Assembly (NCBI GenBank): GCA_035222895.1
Contig: JAVYIG010000701.1
Location: 62,001 to 126,000 of the forward strand
DNA length: 64,000 bases
DNA from: Strongylocentrotus droebachiensis
Taxonomy: Eukaryota > Echinodermata > Echinoidea > Camarodonta > Strongylocentrotidae
Reading direction: 5' to 3'
Shown here piece by piece: positions 54,701-61,468 of this stretch. Made by a program: the position numbers and the translations under genes. Numbering within the stretch: position 1 is the stretch's first letter; the number at the start of each line of letters is the position of its first letter. Under the pieces are notes generated by a model. It saw only the letters and a program-made list of their open reading frames with translations, had not been told where the DNA came from and ran no database searches.

Positions 54701-57700
54701 TTGTGTGTATGTGTATGTGTTTGTCTGAATGATTACAGTCTTCTTTTACTATGTTCCTACTGTAATCAATGAATACAAGGCTACAAGCCAACCTTACCAA
54801 ATAAAACTGCCAATGGAATCAAGAATAAAATCAATCAGCAAATCAACCATTCTTTTTATGTTTTTCTCCCTTGTACATGCAGAGAGGCCTTGACGATCGT
54901 ACACAGAGAGTTGGTGAGGATGAAGTGATGGTGAAAGGAATTGAGAGGACCATTAACTCGTATGGCAGCATCCCTGATACATGGCAGTCATACTTCCTCC
55001 CTGACGGGTAAGTCAACCATCTTTGCATCTTCATACTCTTATTACCTCAAGCTCTTTTTACACTGTAGATATAAAGTACATGCTGTACAAGAAGCCATAT
55101 AGGTACTTTTTGATATTTAAGTAAACCATCTTTGCATTATTTTTCTACCTCCACCTAAATATACAGTACTCCAACTCTTCAATTGATACTTTCAAGCTTT
55201 TTTTTCATGTTTGTAAAATTCTTTTTGTTTTCCATCTTTAAAAAAACATTCTTTACTGTTTAAATAAAAATTAAAAAACTGTACATTGAATGTTGCTTTC
55301 CCCATTTATAACCTCATTTCATTAGCCTTTTTACCCCTACATGTACCAGTATTTGTCTTTTCATTTTTCCCATTTTTTTTTTTTTTTTAATTTTTTTTTT
55401 TTTTTTTTTTTTTTTTTGGGGGGGGGGGGGGCGGTGTTTTCTTAGACATTCCCCCCACTTTTATTTGTATCAGTGTTCATCTGCTTTGTACGTTTCTTAC
55501 CCTTTATCTCCCCTGCCTTCTTGTTTTCCTTTCCGTCTTGTCTGTTGTGTTATCTTTTTGTTTGTTTCTTGTGCAAGTATATCTCACCACACTTGCCAAA
55601 CATTTAGACAACCGGACATGTTGTACAAAGGATTGTCTTACATAATAATAATAATTACTTCCACTTATATAGCACTTCTCATAAAAGATTTATATCAAAG
55701 CGCTTTACAATATTGATGCAAGTAAAATTAAACAGAGAAATGACAAGAGGAAAAAAAAAAGTGAAATTATCAAACGTAAGATAACAAGGTAAGGTAATAA
55801 TTTAAGAACTAGGTTGAATATGCCTTTTCCATTAGATTGATTCTTTATGATCTTTATTCTTGACAGTCGAGTCCATGTAGGCTCCCCTGTCACCATGCAT
55901 CTCTTACATGTTTCTTTATGATCTTTATTCTTGACAGTCACTTGGCCAGTCGAGTCCATGTCGGCTCCCCTGTCACCATGCATCTCTTGAGGATACCAGA
56001 ACCCCAACCGGTAGACGATCGGGAGGACAAGCCCACCTTCCCCAAGAAGCCTCTCAACTGGGAGGAAGACATGCAGTTGTATTCACAATTCTTAGACAGA
56101 AAGGTAGGACACCCCTTCACACCATGGGGCATTGAATATTTTGTTGATGTTTCTAATCTTTTCTTCCTTATCAGTTGTATTATACTTTGATTTCGATGTG
56201 TTTGTTATGTTTTTCCTGTTATAATTTTTGATATTTTCTTACAATGTATTAGTGCTTTTCGTGATCGCCACTATTATTTATATGTACATGTTATTGATTT
56301 GTAAATTGTTTTTAAAGTGGAAATAAATTGAATTGAATTGGTCTGCATGGCTGCCAGTCAGTCCTTTTTCGGAAGAATGATTCCTATTGCAGTGAAACCG
56401 CTATATAATGTCCACTCAAGGGAGACAAGAAAAGTGGTCTTTATAAGCAGGTGTTCTTTATTTCAATGAGAAACACTATTTAAGGGAAACAGAAAATGTG
56501 GTCTTTCTATACAGGTGGTCACTAAAGCAGGTTTGACTGTATATTGGTCTCAAATTCATGCTATGGACCCTGGATTCCTCTCTCTTTCTGAAAACTCCTG
56601 TGTGAAAAGTATACAAAATAGACTCTATTCCTAATCTTGCTTTAGATATCCATAATTTTTGTTGGGAAAGGTGGATAGGTATGGGTCTGAACTCACACTA
56701 ATCAGAGTCCCTAGCTCATCTTGAAATCAGGGAATAGCTTGAAAATAGTTCCCTTGTTTTCTAATAAGGGAAAAGCCTCGGAATTTGAGAGAAAAATCTC
56801 TACAAACCAAAGAAAATAGGTGGTTCATTATTCCCCCAAGAAAGTAATCGGTTCTTTTTTTTTTCTGTCTCATGTCCAAACTAATATCTACTAGATGATA
56901 GGCTGGTAATTGATTCTGATAATGGTTCATGAACATTTCAACTCCATCAGGGAAAATCAGGATTTTTTCTTCTTCATGAAATGCTTGGAACCCAGCTAAT
57001 AAAGGCCTAGCAATTGCTTTCCAAGCTTTTTCCTTACATTATCAAAAAATTCTTAGTTGAAGAAATAGGCTGAAAATGTAGAACAAGCAATGGCCTATGC
57101 TATATTAAAATGAAAGGTTATCAAATAGAAGCTACATGTATTGCTAAGAATATTGCTATGTCAGGCATGCAGGTATTGTTTAGAAGTTTATAATTGGGTT
57201 ATAAATACCCTCCAACATCAGCTCAATTAAACTGTCTTGCAGGATAGTGCACAAGTGTAGTTTATGCACCAGAGAACAAGTTCAGGGTGTATAGTAACAT
57301 CTGGTATGTTACATGGAAATATACTAATGTTTTATACCCCATAATGAGTACATATACCAGGGTAAATAGTCACAACTGGTATGTTACATGGAAATATACT
57401 AATGTCTAATATACTCCACATACAGTACATATACCAGGGTCATAGTCTAAATTAGTATGTTACATGGAAATATACTAATGTCTAATATACTCCACATACA
57501 GTACATATACCAGGGTCATAGTCTAAATTAGTATGTTACATGGAAATATACTAATGTCTAATATACTCCACATACAGTACATATACCAGGGTCATAGTCT
57601 AAATTAGTATGTTACATGGAAATATACTAATGTCTAATATACTCCACATACAGTACATATACCAGGGTCATAGTCTAAATTAGTATGTTACATGGAAATA

Positions 57701-59467
57701 TACTAATGTCTAATACGCCACATACAGTACATATACCAGGGTAAATAGTCACAACTGGTATGTTACATGGAAATATACTAATGTCTAATATACTCCACAT
57801 ACAGTACATATACCAGGGTCATAGTCTAAATTAGTATGTTACATGGAAATATACTAATGTCTAATATACTCCACATACAGTACATATACCAGGGTCATAG
57901 TCTAAATTAGTATGTTACATGGAAATATACTAATGTCTAATACGCCACATACAGTACATATACCAGGGTCATAGTCTAAATTAGTATGTTACATGGAAAT
58001 ATACCAATGTTTTATACCCCATAATGAGTACATATACCAGGGTCATAGTCTAAATTAGTATGTTACATGGAAATATACTAATGTCTAATATACTCCACAT
58101 ACAGTACATATACCAGGGTCATAGTCTAAATTAGTATGTTACATGGAAATATACTAATGTCTAATATACTCCACATACAGTACATATACCAGGGTCATAG
58201 TCTAAATTAGTATGTTACATGGAAATATACTAATGTCTAATACGCCACATACAGTATCGGTATATACATGTATACCAGCTTCAAGTTTTATGGTGCATGT
58301 ACATACATAAACTACATTAAACACAAACCTTTTTACACGTCATGCCTTCTCCTTCTCTCTTCATTGGCTTTACACATCAGAAGCCTTACAAGATCATGAA
58401 TGGAAGACCAAAAGCAAAACAAGCTGCCTTATGCCATGAGCTTATGTCATTTGTGTTATGAAATGTTAAAGCAGAAGCCATATATTACACAAGGATACTG
58501 AAAATAAAGGGCAGGTCACAAATGTCTATTTAGATAAGTCACTGTATAACAAAAACAAATCGTGTCATGATGCTTCCATAAATTGAGAATTACTGCCATT
58601 TTCACAGCCATAAACTGTAGTAACTAGAGAAAGTACAGTGTGGTGTCAATTATGATTTAGCTATTTTGCAGCCTGAAACTTTTAAGAATTTGATCCGCTT
58701 GCAAAACTTTGCACTTGTTTCATGTGCGCCAAGGTTTCTGGTTTAACAGAAAATCAGTACTGCGAGCTCATTAGCATAAATCAATGATACTGCTTTTACA
58801 TAGACGGCTTGTATCATTACCGTAATCCTGGCTGTTGATATGACACCGACCCTTTAAAGACCAGTATGAATAGCAAATTACTGTATAGATCAGCATCTAC
58901 AGATAGTTTTTAGATGAACTTAAAAAGGTTTTGATGACCCATTCACTGCATCATGGTTTGGAAGTTTGATTGATTGTAGTGTAAGAATATTTGTGGTATT
59001 AAAACAACAAAAAATAAAAATATCTTTTTGAAAAATCTTAAGTATCAGTATACAAATGATGCACAGCTACAACATAGGTCTGAAGAAGCTTGCAGCACAT
59101 CAAGTTAAAGCTTACCAAAACAGATACATGTACATTCTCTATACAAGATTGTGTAGCCTATAACCCAGAGCTCAAAGCATTTCTTTTCTGTCATTGTTCC
59201 CTTACCCAGGAGGAGCTCAAAGGTGACCATGCAACCTACATGAGGCATCACCCAGAGCTCAAGGCGCTCCTCGCCGACTTTCTGCAGTTCCTTCTTCTCC
59301 GGAAACCTGAGGACATCGTGACCTTCGCTGCCGACTACTTCTCCTCCTTCTCAGCTTCCACCAAATCCGGCTCTGCCTTCGCCACCTCACAGGAACCCCG
59401 CTTCACCCAGAGGCCCACCTCACCACACAAGAAGCAAGGAGCGTACAGCACAACGTCCAGTCACTAG
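15010..59467 (+). CDS. CATIP: CATIP (C2orf62), ciliogenesis-associated TTC17-interacting protein, complete, ten exons
   Basis: Joining 15010-15080, 17002-17075, 24957-25142, 36046-36101, 37005-37091, 40311-40371, 43273-43376, 54883-55007, 55938-56103 and 59210-59467 gives 1188 nt (395 residues; the human protein is about 387). Every junction is GT..AG and every phase matches. In vertebrates CATIP binds TTC17 and promotes actin polymerisation needed for primary cilia and sperm. Recognisable blocks are LGEFTVTIEPARHHGLECLL, KKTHIIYKDGQYILN, LQRIMARKGVPDNLVFVSFD, KKPLNWEEDMQLYSQFLDRK and a C-terminal dimerization/docking-like helix pair, LADFLQFLLLRKPEDIVTFA (about 331-350). Residues 358-395 form a Ser/Thr/Lys-rich tail. 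Introns total about 43 kb and hold many transposons. The last exon continues into a tandem repeat (59390-59915). The identification rests on recognised family motifs and phase agreement. Confidence 0.93.
15081..17001 (+). other. CATIP intron 1
   Basis: A phase 2 intron. It contains a MITE of the TTTAAAGATAAAG family (15562-16113), a C13 run and a G14 run 35 bp apart (16151-16163, 16198-16211) and an A/T-rich tract (16400-16490). No exon-like sequence seen. Confidence 0.7.
15562..16113. mobile_element. MITE, TTTAAAGATAAAG family, copy 1
   Basis: The left end ATTAAAGAAAAAGTTTAATT is matched by the right end CCAGAACTCAAGTTTATCTT. The inner phrases TGTGATTGCATTGTGAAAGA and AAATTTGGCCCAGTCTTGGT recur at 45932-46316 and 53642-54050. 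Confidence 0.65.
17002..17075 (+). CDS. CATIP: CATIP exon 2
   Basis: The acceptor is ..TTTCTTTACAG and the donor is GTAAGT. It reads DAEHAVDLPLAEANKAALDF then LNSV, matching the family motif (..EALxFLxSL..) that precedes the first conserved strand. Confidence 0.88.
19477..22420 (+). pseudogene. LINE ORF2 (endonuclease-reverse transcriptase), broken
   Basis: The endonuclease has ISHVNVRSLNKN, IALSEVW, GGGVGAYI, GDFNINSD and SDHYPVF. The RT has GNYRPISVLPILGKVLEK, YGFRKKYST, FLDFQKAFDTINH, GVPQGSVLRPTLFLIYINDL (usual G changed to R) and the catalytic FADD box. The C-terminal region follows at 21625-22420 and ends at a stop. The frame is broken three times: a frameshift near 20110, a TAA at 20643-20645 and a frameshift near 21600. 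With so few breaks in 2.9 kb the copy is fairly young, but it cannot make a full protein. Confidence 0.88.
19477..22828 (+). mobile_element. Non-LTR retrotransposon (L2/CR1-like), decayed
   Basis: It encodes an apurinic-type endonuclease followed by a reverse transcriptase and ends in an (AATTC)n-type tail at about 22800-22828. The layout (endonuclease, RT, no RNase H seen, short simple-repeat tail, no poly-A) fits the jockey superfamily, L2/CR1 group. The 5' end is uncertain and may lie further upstream. It sits inside CATIP intron 2 in the same orientation as the gene. Target duplication not determined. Confidence 0.88.
23180..23640 (+). repeat. Degenerate ~100-bp tandem array
   Basis: The phrase 'GCCAAAGGCACT..GGAAATG.AAATCTATTCTAA' recurs about four or five times with many substitutions (about 23196, 23321, 23377, 23476, 23590). 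Confidence 0.55.
24957..25142 (+). CDS. CATIP: CATIP exon 3
   Basis: It runs from ..TACTTTCAG to GTAATG. It reads DVLFTDSLVAISTIGKELGE, then FTVTIEPARHHGLECLLIHA and ends IPIGTSLT. This is the core of the CATIP N-terminal domain and is strongly family-like. Confidence 0.93.
28612..28935 (+). repeat. Degenerate ~100-bp tandem array
   Basis: The phrase 'CCTTATCCTTTT..TTTTCATC..AAAGC.TTTTACAGCCT' followed by 'ATAGTGGCTAG' recurs at least three times. Confidence 0.6.
29511..29546. repeat. Short hairpin
   Basis: AAAATTTCGGG pairs with CCCGAAATTTT around a GC-rich 13-base loop. Confidence 0.7.
31512..31909. mobile_element. MITE, TTTAAAGATAAAG family, copy 2 (opposite orientation)
   Basis: The ends TTAAAGATAAACTCCAGTTC and CCAGAACTCACCTTTATCTT are inverted copies of each other. 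The inner TTTCACAATGCAATCGCAT is the reverse complement of the phrase in the other copies. Confidence 0.65.
32599..33716 (+). mobile_element. Non-autonomous Helitron/Helentron-like element, copy 2
   Basis: The left end and 3' hairpin are the same as in copy 1. The hairpin (33685-33704) is a perfect 20-base palindrome and the end is CTAGTT (33711-33716). The internal ~151-bp unit begins at 32691, 32842 and 32993 and is nearly identical, followed by more diverged units. Two overlapping open frames of 66 codons with identical translations simply reflect the repeat and are not genes. Confidence 0.72.
32792..33262 (+). promoter_or_regulatory. AGGTCA direct repeats in Helitron-like copy 2
   Basis: Triple half-sites lie at 32792-32811 and 32943-32962. 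Perfect DR1 sites lie at 33100-33112 and 33250-33262. All are in the same orientation. Confidence 0.4.
34121..34450 (+). repeat. Three-copy ~112-bp tandem repeat
   Basis: TATTCCCATACACTTGTACT starts at 34121, 34232 and 34346. Each is followed by AGATCTA..GATGAAACTTGTA and similar sequence. Confidence 0.9.
36046..36101 (+). CDS. CATIP: CATIP exon 4
   Basis: A 56-nt exon after the pyrimidine-rich acceptor ..CACTCTTTTCAG. It completes an alanine codon, reads YVSKNLQTLDENHHEYVE and ends in phase 0 before GTAAGT. It matches the family segment between the HxSHG and DKKTH blocks. Confidence 0.9.
36102..37004 (+). other. CATIP intron 4
   Basis: A 0.9-kb phase 0 intron, AT-rich, ending in a ~90-bp (TC)n tract directly before the exon 5 acceptor. 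Confidence 0.8.
36908..36997 (+). repeat. (TC)n microsatellite at a splice acceptor
   Basis: Nearly pure CT dinucleotides interrupted by CCCTC motifs. It ends about 7 bp before the AG of the exon 5 acceptor. Confidence 0.95.
37005..37091 (+). CDS. CATIP: CATIP exon 5
   Basis: It has 29 whole codons, LEDVQLDKKTHIIYKDGQYI then LNKVVSRGQ, before donor GTTAGT. The acceptor ATCATGTAG follows a long (TC)n microsatellite (about 36908-36997) that serves as the pyrimidine tract. Confidence 0.92.
37114..37532. mobile_element. MITE with CTCGAGATTGCCAAATA inverted ends
   Basis: The left end AGGCCTGTCTTCACTATCTC.. and right end ..GATGATGAAGACGCGCCTA are inverted copies over about 40 bp. Internal GCTATTTGGCAATCTCGAG words repeat. 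It begins only 23 bp after the exon 5 donor. Confidence 0.75.
38475..38880 (+). repeat. Two-copy 201-bp tandem duplication
   Basis: ACCTCTGAAAGTGATAGTAG begins at 38521 and 38722. Most of the 201-bp unit is >90% identical by eye. Confidence 0.85.
39436..39660 (+). repeat. (GA)n-rich tract
   Basis: Repeated AGAGAGAG with GAAAGA interruptions, followed by poly-T and a G22 run at 39817-39838. Confidence 0.9.
40311..40371 (+). CDS. CATIP: CATIP exon 6
   Basis: A 61-nt exon between ..GATTTGACAG and GTACAG. It reads DMQRTAETFSADRLKGFISE and leaves one base. It was found by searching between exons 5 and 7 for the missing segment; both phases fit and the LKGFISEGSNL junction resembles the family. 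Confidence 0.88.
40849..40957. repeat. Long hairpin, 35-bp arms
   Basis: Arm 40849-40883 pairs with 40923-40957 with one mismatch and a 39-base loop. The arm contains TTTTCACGAAGTGACGGTAG. Confidence 0.93.
41222..41600 (+). repeat. Two-copy ~198-bp duplication
   Basis: TTGACATTCAG.AGGATC.AC starts at about 41223 and 41421. The following TTCTTTAT..GCTGATA and AAGGGATCTAC blocks also repeat. Confidence 0.7.
42227..42385. mobile_element. MITE with GGGCCCCAT ends
   Basis: A 159-bp element bounded by GGGCCCCATTTTATAAA and its imperfect inverse TTTATAAGATGGGGCCC. It is of the same style as the elements at 6764 and 62219. Confidence 0.75.
43273..43376 (+). CDS. CATIP: CATIP exon 7
   Basis: The acceptor is ..AATAAATAG and the donor is GTGAGT. 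It reads SNLILQRIMARKGVPDNLVF then VSFDGEAKLWTTTY, a well conserved block of the family. Confidence 0.93.
43945..44020 (-). mobile_element. 3' tail of a LINE, minus strand
   Basis: GAATTGAATTGAATTGAATT then TATTGATTCATTTGTC is the reverse complement of a non-LTR tail with AATTC repeats. Only the tail is recognisable. Confidence 0.45.
45932..46316. mobile_element. MITE, TTTAAAGATAAAG family, copy 3
   Basis: The left end TTTAAAGATAAAGTTGAGTT and right end CCCAGAACTCAACCTTCTCT are inverted copies. The interior matches copies 1 and 4. Confidence 0.75.
46642..47105. mobile_element. hAT-like MITE with CAGAGCTGCCAACC ends
   Basis: The 464-bp element is bounded by CAGAGCTGCCAACC and the inverse GGTTGGTAGCTCTG. 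AGAGCT is repeated directly on both sides (46636-46641, 47106-47111), a likely short target duplication. It is also rich in A and T runs. Confidence 0.6.
47560..47975 (+). repeat. Two-copy ~233-bp duplication
   Basis: TCTTCAATTGGTAAACGTCT (47596) and TCTTCAAATGGTAATGTCTG (47829) head matching stretches that run on through GCTCATG.TTACAGTTAAGA. A third piece (TTTCAGAATATTCCCAT) recurs at about 48866, beyond the inserted hAT element. Confidence 0.7.
47969..48755. mobile_element. hAT-type non-autonomous DNA transposon with 8-bp target duplication
   Basis: The element spans 47977-48747. Its ends are CAGGCCTTCTCAACT and the inverse AGTTGAGAAGGCCTG. The 8-bp host sequence TATTAGAT is duplicated exactly on both sides (47969-47976, 48748-48755), the hallmark of hAT insertion. 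It has no transposase frame. It starts with GC-rich GGCGCGCGCGCC and carries a nested fold-back (48293-48412). Confidence 0.88.
48293..48412. mobile_element. Nested fold-back with TTCGTACG words
   Basis: GGTCACAAAGGTTCGTACGA at the left and GTTCGTAATGGCATTTGTGA at the right are imperfect inverses. Several TTCGTACG / CGTACGAA words lie between them. It is inside the hAT element. Confidence 0.6.
50179..50314 (-). mobile_element. tRNA-derived SINE
   Basis: On the minus strand it reads GTGTCGTGGTCGAGTGGTTA (A box) and CGCGGTTCAAGTCCCGCCAC (B box and T arm), then the SINE body ATTAATGTCCTTTGACAAGA. The anticodon arm does not fold as in a true tRNA. Confidence 0.7.
51072..52175 (+). mobile_element. 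Non-autonomous Helitron/Helentron-like element, copy 3
   Basis: The left end, ~150-bp tandem core, 3' hairpin and CTAGTT stop are as in copies 1 and 2. A small local duplication (GATCCGCGTTA) is unique to this copy. The flanks differ from those of the other copies right after the shared ends, which sets the borders. Confidence 0.72.
51273..51573 (+). promoter_or_regulatory. AGGTCA direct repeats in Helitron-like copy 3
   Basis: Perfect AGGTCAAAGGTCA sites lie at 51273-51285, 51407-51419 and 51561-51573. This copy has double, not triple, half-sites. Confidence 0.4.
53642..54050. mobile_element. MITE, TTTAAAGATAAAG family, copy 4
   Basis: The ends TTAAAGATAAAGACCAGTTC and AACTGGTCTTTACCTTTAAA are inverted copies. 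The interior AAATTTGGCCCAGTCTTGGT matches copies 1 and 3. Confidence 0.78.
54396..54490 (-). mobile_element. 3' tail of a LINE, minus strand
   Basis: ATTCAATTCAATTCAAATGA followed by GGTTTTATTCAAGACTTGTC is the reverse complement of a LINE 3' end. Microsatellites (AT)n at 54503-54528 and (CAT)n at 54583-54665 follow. Confidence 0.45.
54883..55007 (+). CDS. CATIP: CATIP exon 8
   Basis: The acceptor is ..TACATGCAG and the donor is GTAAGT. It reads RGLDDRTQRVGEDEVMVKGI then ERTINSYGSIPDTWQSYFLP, ending in a split glycine codon. The YFLPDGHLASRV join with exon 9 is typical of CATIP. Confidence 0.92.
55008..55937 (+). other. CATIP intron 8
   Basis: A 0.93-kb phase 2 intron with long T runs, a G14 run (55418-55431), a TATAGCACTTCTC..AAGCGCTTTAC repeat fragment (55640-55710) and the duplicated exon 9 acceptor. 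Confidence 0.8.
55841..55905 (+). repeat. Partial duplicate of the CATIP exon 9 acceptor and exon start
   Basis: 26 bp of intron ending in TTGACAG and 39 bp of exon 9 are copied here, lacking 12 bp (TCACTTGGCCAG) of the true exon start. Splicing into this copy would keep the reading frame at first but reach TGA at 55919-55921. Confidence 0.85.
55938..56103 (+). CDS. CATIP: CATIP exon 9
   Basis: It follows ..TTCTTGACAG and ends before GTAGGA. It reads HLASRVHVGSPVTMHLLRIP and ends NWEEDMQLYSQFLDRK, a family hallmark. The acceptor and first 50 bases are partly duplicated 71 bp upstream (55841-55905). Confidence 0.93.
56390..56540. mobile_element. MITE with CAGTGAAACC / GGTTTGACTG ends
   Basis: A relative of the 7397-7494 element: similar ends and internal GTGGTCTTT words. 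Confidence 0.6.
57283..58258 (+). repeat. 13-copy 76-bp minisatellite
   Basis: TATGTTACATGGAAATATAC recurs about every 76 bp (57305, 57380, 57456, 57532 ... 58211). Three unit variants alternate: TCTAATATACTCC, TCTAATACGCC and TTTTATACCCCATAATGAG, so blocks of units have been duplicated together. Confidence 0.95.
59210..59467 (+). CDS. CATIP: CATIP exon 10 (terminal, docking domain)
   Basis: The acceptor is ..CTTACCCAG. The exon encodes 85 residues: EELKGDHATYMRHHPELKAL, then the docking-domain helices LADFLQFLLLRKPEDIVTFA and ADYFSSF, then a low-complexity tail ending TTSSH before TAG. GC content is clearly higher than in the flanking introns. The last 78 bases are the first part of a 132-bp tandem repeat. 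Confidence 0.94.
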   Translation, partial: EELKGDHATYMRHHPELKALLADFLQFLLLRKPEDIVTFAADYFSSFSASTKSGSAFATSQEPRFTQRPTSPHKKQGAYSTTSSH

Positions 59468-59915
59468 TCCATGTTTGCAGACCCATTTGTGTATTCCATT
59501 AATCTTCAAGAAACTGTGGAACAGGAACCCCGCTTCACCCAGAGGCCCACCTCACCACACAAGAAGCAAGGAGCGTACAGCACAATGTCCAGTCACTAGT
59601 CCATGTTTGCAGACCCATTTGTGTATTCCATTAATCTTCAAGAAACTGTGGAACAGAAACCCCGCTTCACCCAGAGGCCAACCTCACCTCACAAGAGGCA
59701 AGGAGCATACAGCACAACGTCCAGCCACTAGTCCATGTTTATAGACCCATTTGTGTATTCCATTAATCCTCAAGAAACTGTGGAACGGGAACCCCGCTTC
59801 ACCCAGAGGTCAACCTCACCTCACAAGAGGCAAGGAGCGTACAGCACAACGTCCAGCCACTAGTCCATGTTTATAGACCCATTTGTGTATTCTGTCAATC
59901 CTAAAACTCTGAAGT
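59390..59915 (+). repeat. Four-copy 132-bp tandem repeat spanning the CATIP stop codon
   Basis: Copies start at 59390, 59522, 59654 and 59786, each exactly 132 bp apart. Each carries CAGGAACCCCGCTTCACCCA (or a close variant), the same coding-like tail and CACTAG. Because 132 is divisible by three, every copy has its stop in the same frame. Confidence 0.95.
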
Positions 59916-60148
59916 GCTGACTGACCCACCAGAATCTTTCCTCTGCTTCTATTGAAGAATACTTGTGCACGTAGGACATGCAACTTTTAAGGGTCATAAG
60001 ACTGTTGAGTGCTGCAATGATTGTAGATTCTTGTTAAAAACCAAATGATGTATTCAATGAAGTCCCATAGTTCTCATACGTATGTACATAAGGTGATTCT
60101 TTAAAAAAAATCTACAAAGTTAAGGATGCATAGAAATGCCTCTGCTCT

Positions 60149-60154
60149 ATTAAA
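60149..60154 (+). terminator. Possible CATIP polyadenylation signal (ATTAAA)
   Basis: No AATAAA was seen within about 4 kb after the stop codon. ATTAAA about 680 bp after it is the nearest variant signal. Weak. Confidence 0.25.
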
Positions 60155-60264
60155 TTTGTAGTGAAAGAATGAGCTTGATGAAAAACTACAAAACCTTTCT
60201 TTCGCTAGTACATATCCTCCAAGAGTACACTGTGCCTGGGCTGTTTTCAAACTGGCCTAACTAC

Positions 60265-60480
60265 CTAGTTAACTTTAGCAGAAAGTTCTTGTATGAAATC
60301 AGGGTGGTCCACAAACAAAAATTCAAATAATTGGAACATGGAAGAAGTATGTCCTGATCTACATGTATGGGAAGCACAAAATCCCTTGTGGCTGGGCCCC
60401 AGGGCTTGCTTAAGGGCTCTAAGTTTCTTAGATGCACTGGAAAGCATGTTGAAAGCATTTTCCAACAACTCTGATGACTT
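60265..60480 (-). CDS. Possible terminal exon of an unknown minus-strand gene
   Basis: A 67-codon open frame ends at a TAG (60265-60267) and could be spliced after the minus-strand AG at about 60481. It contains NAFNMLSSASKKLRALKQAL and ends FVDHPDFIQELSAKVN. The composition looks protein-like rather than low-complexity, but I do not recognise a family and the pyrimidine tract is weak. Another minus-strand frame (60261-60560) overlaps it. Very uncertain. Confidence 0.2.
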   Translation of the reverse strand, partial: KSSELLENAFNMLSSASKKLRALKQALGPSHKGFCASHTCRSGHTSSMFQLFEFLFVDHPDFIQELSAKVN

Positions 60481-61287
60481 ACCGGTATGTCTCTTGAATA
60501 ATTATTGTTTAGAAGGGACATAAACCTACAGTATGGCTGATTTTCAAACCACCTGTACAATGGAAATTCATACCTGTCACTGTTACGTGTTTAAACCCCT
60601 TTCGCACCACCGTGCTGGTATATTATGTAGTCGCCCTGGGAGAGATGATGAGAAATATCTTTAGTGTGTCAGACTTTCAGAATCACAGGAGGCACTTACT
60701 GTGGTATTTTGCTGATGTTGTGATGTATCATGAGTTGTATATGTGCGTATTGCAGACGTTCTGAAAGGTACAGTAACAAGGCAAATATTCAATTCAAATC
60801 TACATGAACTCTATTGTACATTAATATGTACACATAGCTGTTTGATGTCATTTAGAGGCTGGTTTGGTCCCATTACATGCTACCTCAATTCTTATTGCAT
60901 TGAAGTATTAATACTGTTCCCTATTTATTCCCATACACTCTTTAAGTATGACCACATTTTTTAAACCTTGATTTGGTACAGTTTACTTCAAATTCATCTT
61001 CGAACAAGGACCAAGTTGGGGTCCAAAATTCCAAAAAACAGTTGTAAATCAAATCAATATGATTTCAAATTGAAATATCCATATTTTATATATATGTGGA
61101 TCGTGCACATGATCTCAAACACCCGGAAGTTACAGCCAAAATGCTTTAGGCTTGCATTTAAAACCATTGCCCTGCTGTCAACCACGAATATCAATGAGTC
61201 AGAATTACAGTCAAGCACTCAGATAATTTTTTCTAATTCATTATGTCTTTGCCATGGAAATGGTCTGGTGTGTCTAGTCACCGCCAA

Positions 61288-61442
61288 GGGCCCTGTTTCA
61301 TACAACTTTTTTTTATCAAGATCAAGATATGATCGTTGTTATAAGTTACAGAAATCCTTACATTTGATTGGCTACTGGCAGATTTGCCACAGATCTATAG
61401 CTGATGCCATTGATAACAAGTTTGATGTAACAGCGCCCAGAT
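61288..61442. mobile_element. Diverged MITE, relative of 6764-6914
   Basis: CCTGTTTCATACAAC at the left, ATAAGTTACAGAAATCCTTA and GATTGGCTACTGGCAGATTT inside, and GTTTGATGTAACAGCGCC at the right resemble the family in order. Confidence 0.5.
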
Positions 61443-61468
61443 ATAGTTTGCAGGCAGGCACAAAGCCT

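Larger units (their letters stand above)
43377..54882 (+). other. CATIP intron 7
   Basis: An 11.5-kb phase 0 intron, the largest in the gene. It contains a LINE tail (43945-44020), MITEs (45932-46316, 46642-47105, 53642-54050), a hAT-type element (47977-48747), a SINE (50179-50314), the third Helitron-like element (51072-52175), TTAGGG-like sequence (52219-52262), a LINE tail (54396-54490) and (AT)n / (CAT)n microsatellites (54500-54670). Confidence 0.7.
56104..59209 (+). other. CATIP intron 9
   Basis: A 3.1-kb phase 0 intron holding a + strand LINE tail ending AATAAATTGAATTGAATTG (about 56322-56340), a MITE (56390-56540) and the 76-bp minisatellite (57283-58258). No exon-like sequence seen elsewhere. 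Confidence 0.75.

Noticed and set aside
57283..58258. Regularly spaced repeats resembling a CRISPR array
   Set aside because: The units are contiguous 76-bp tandem copies with no unique spacers and no cas genes, in an animal intron.
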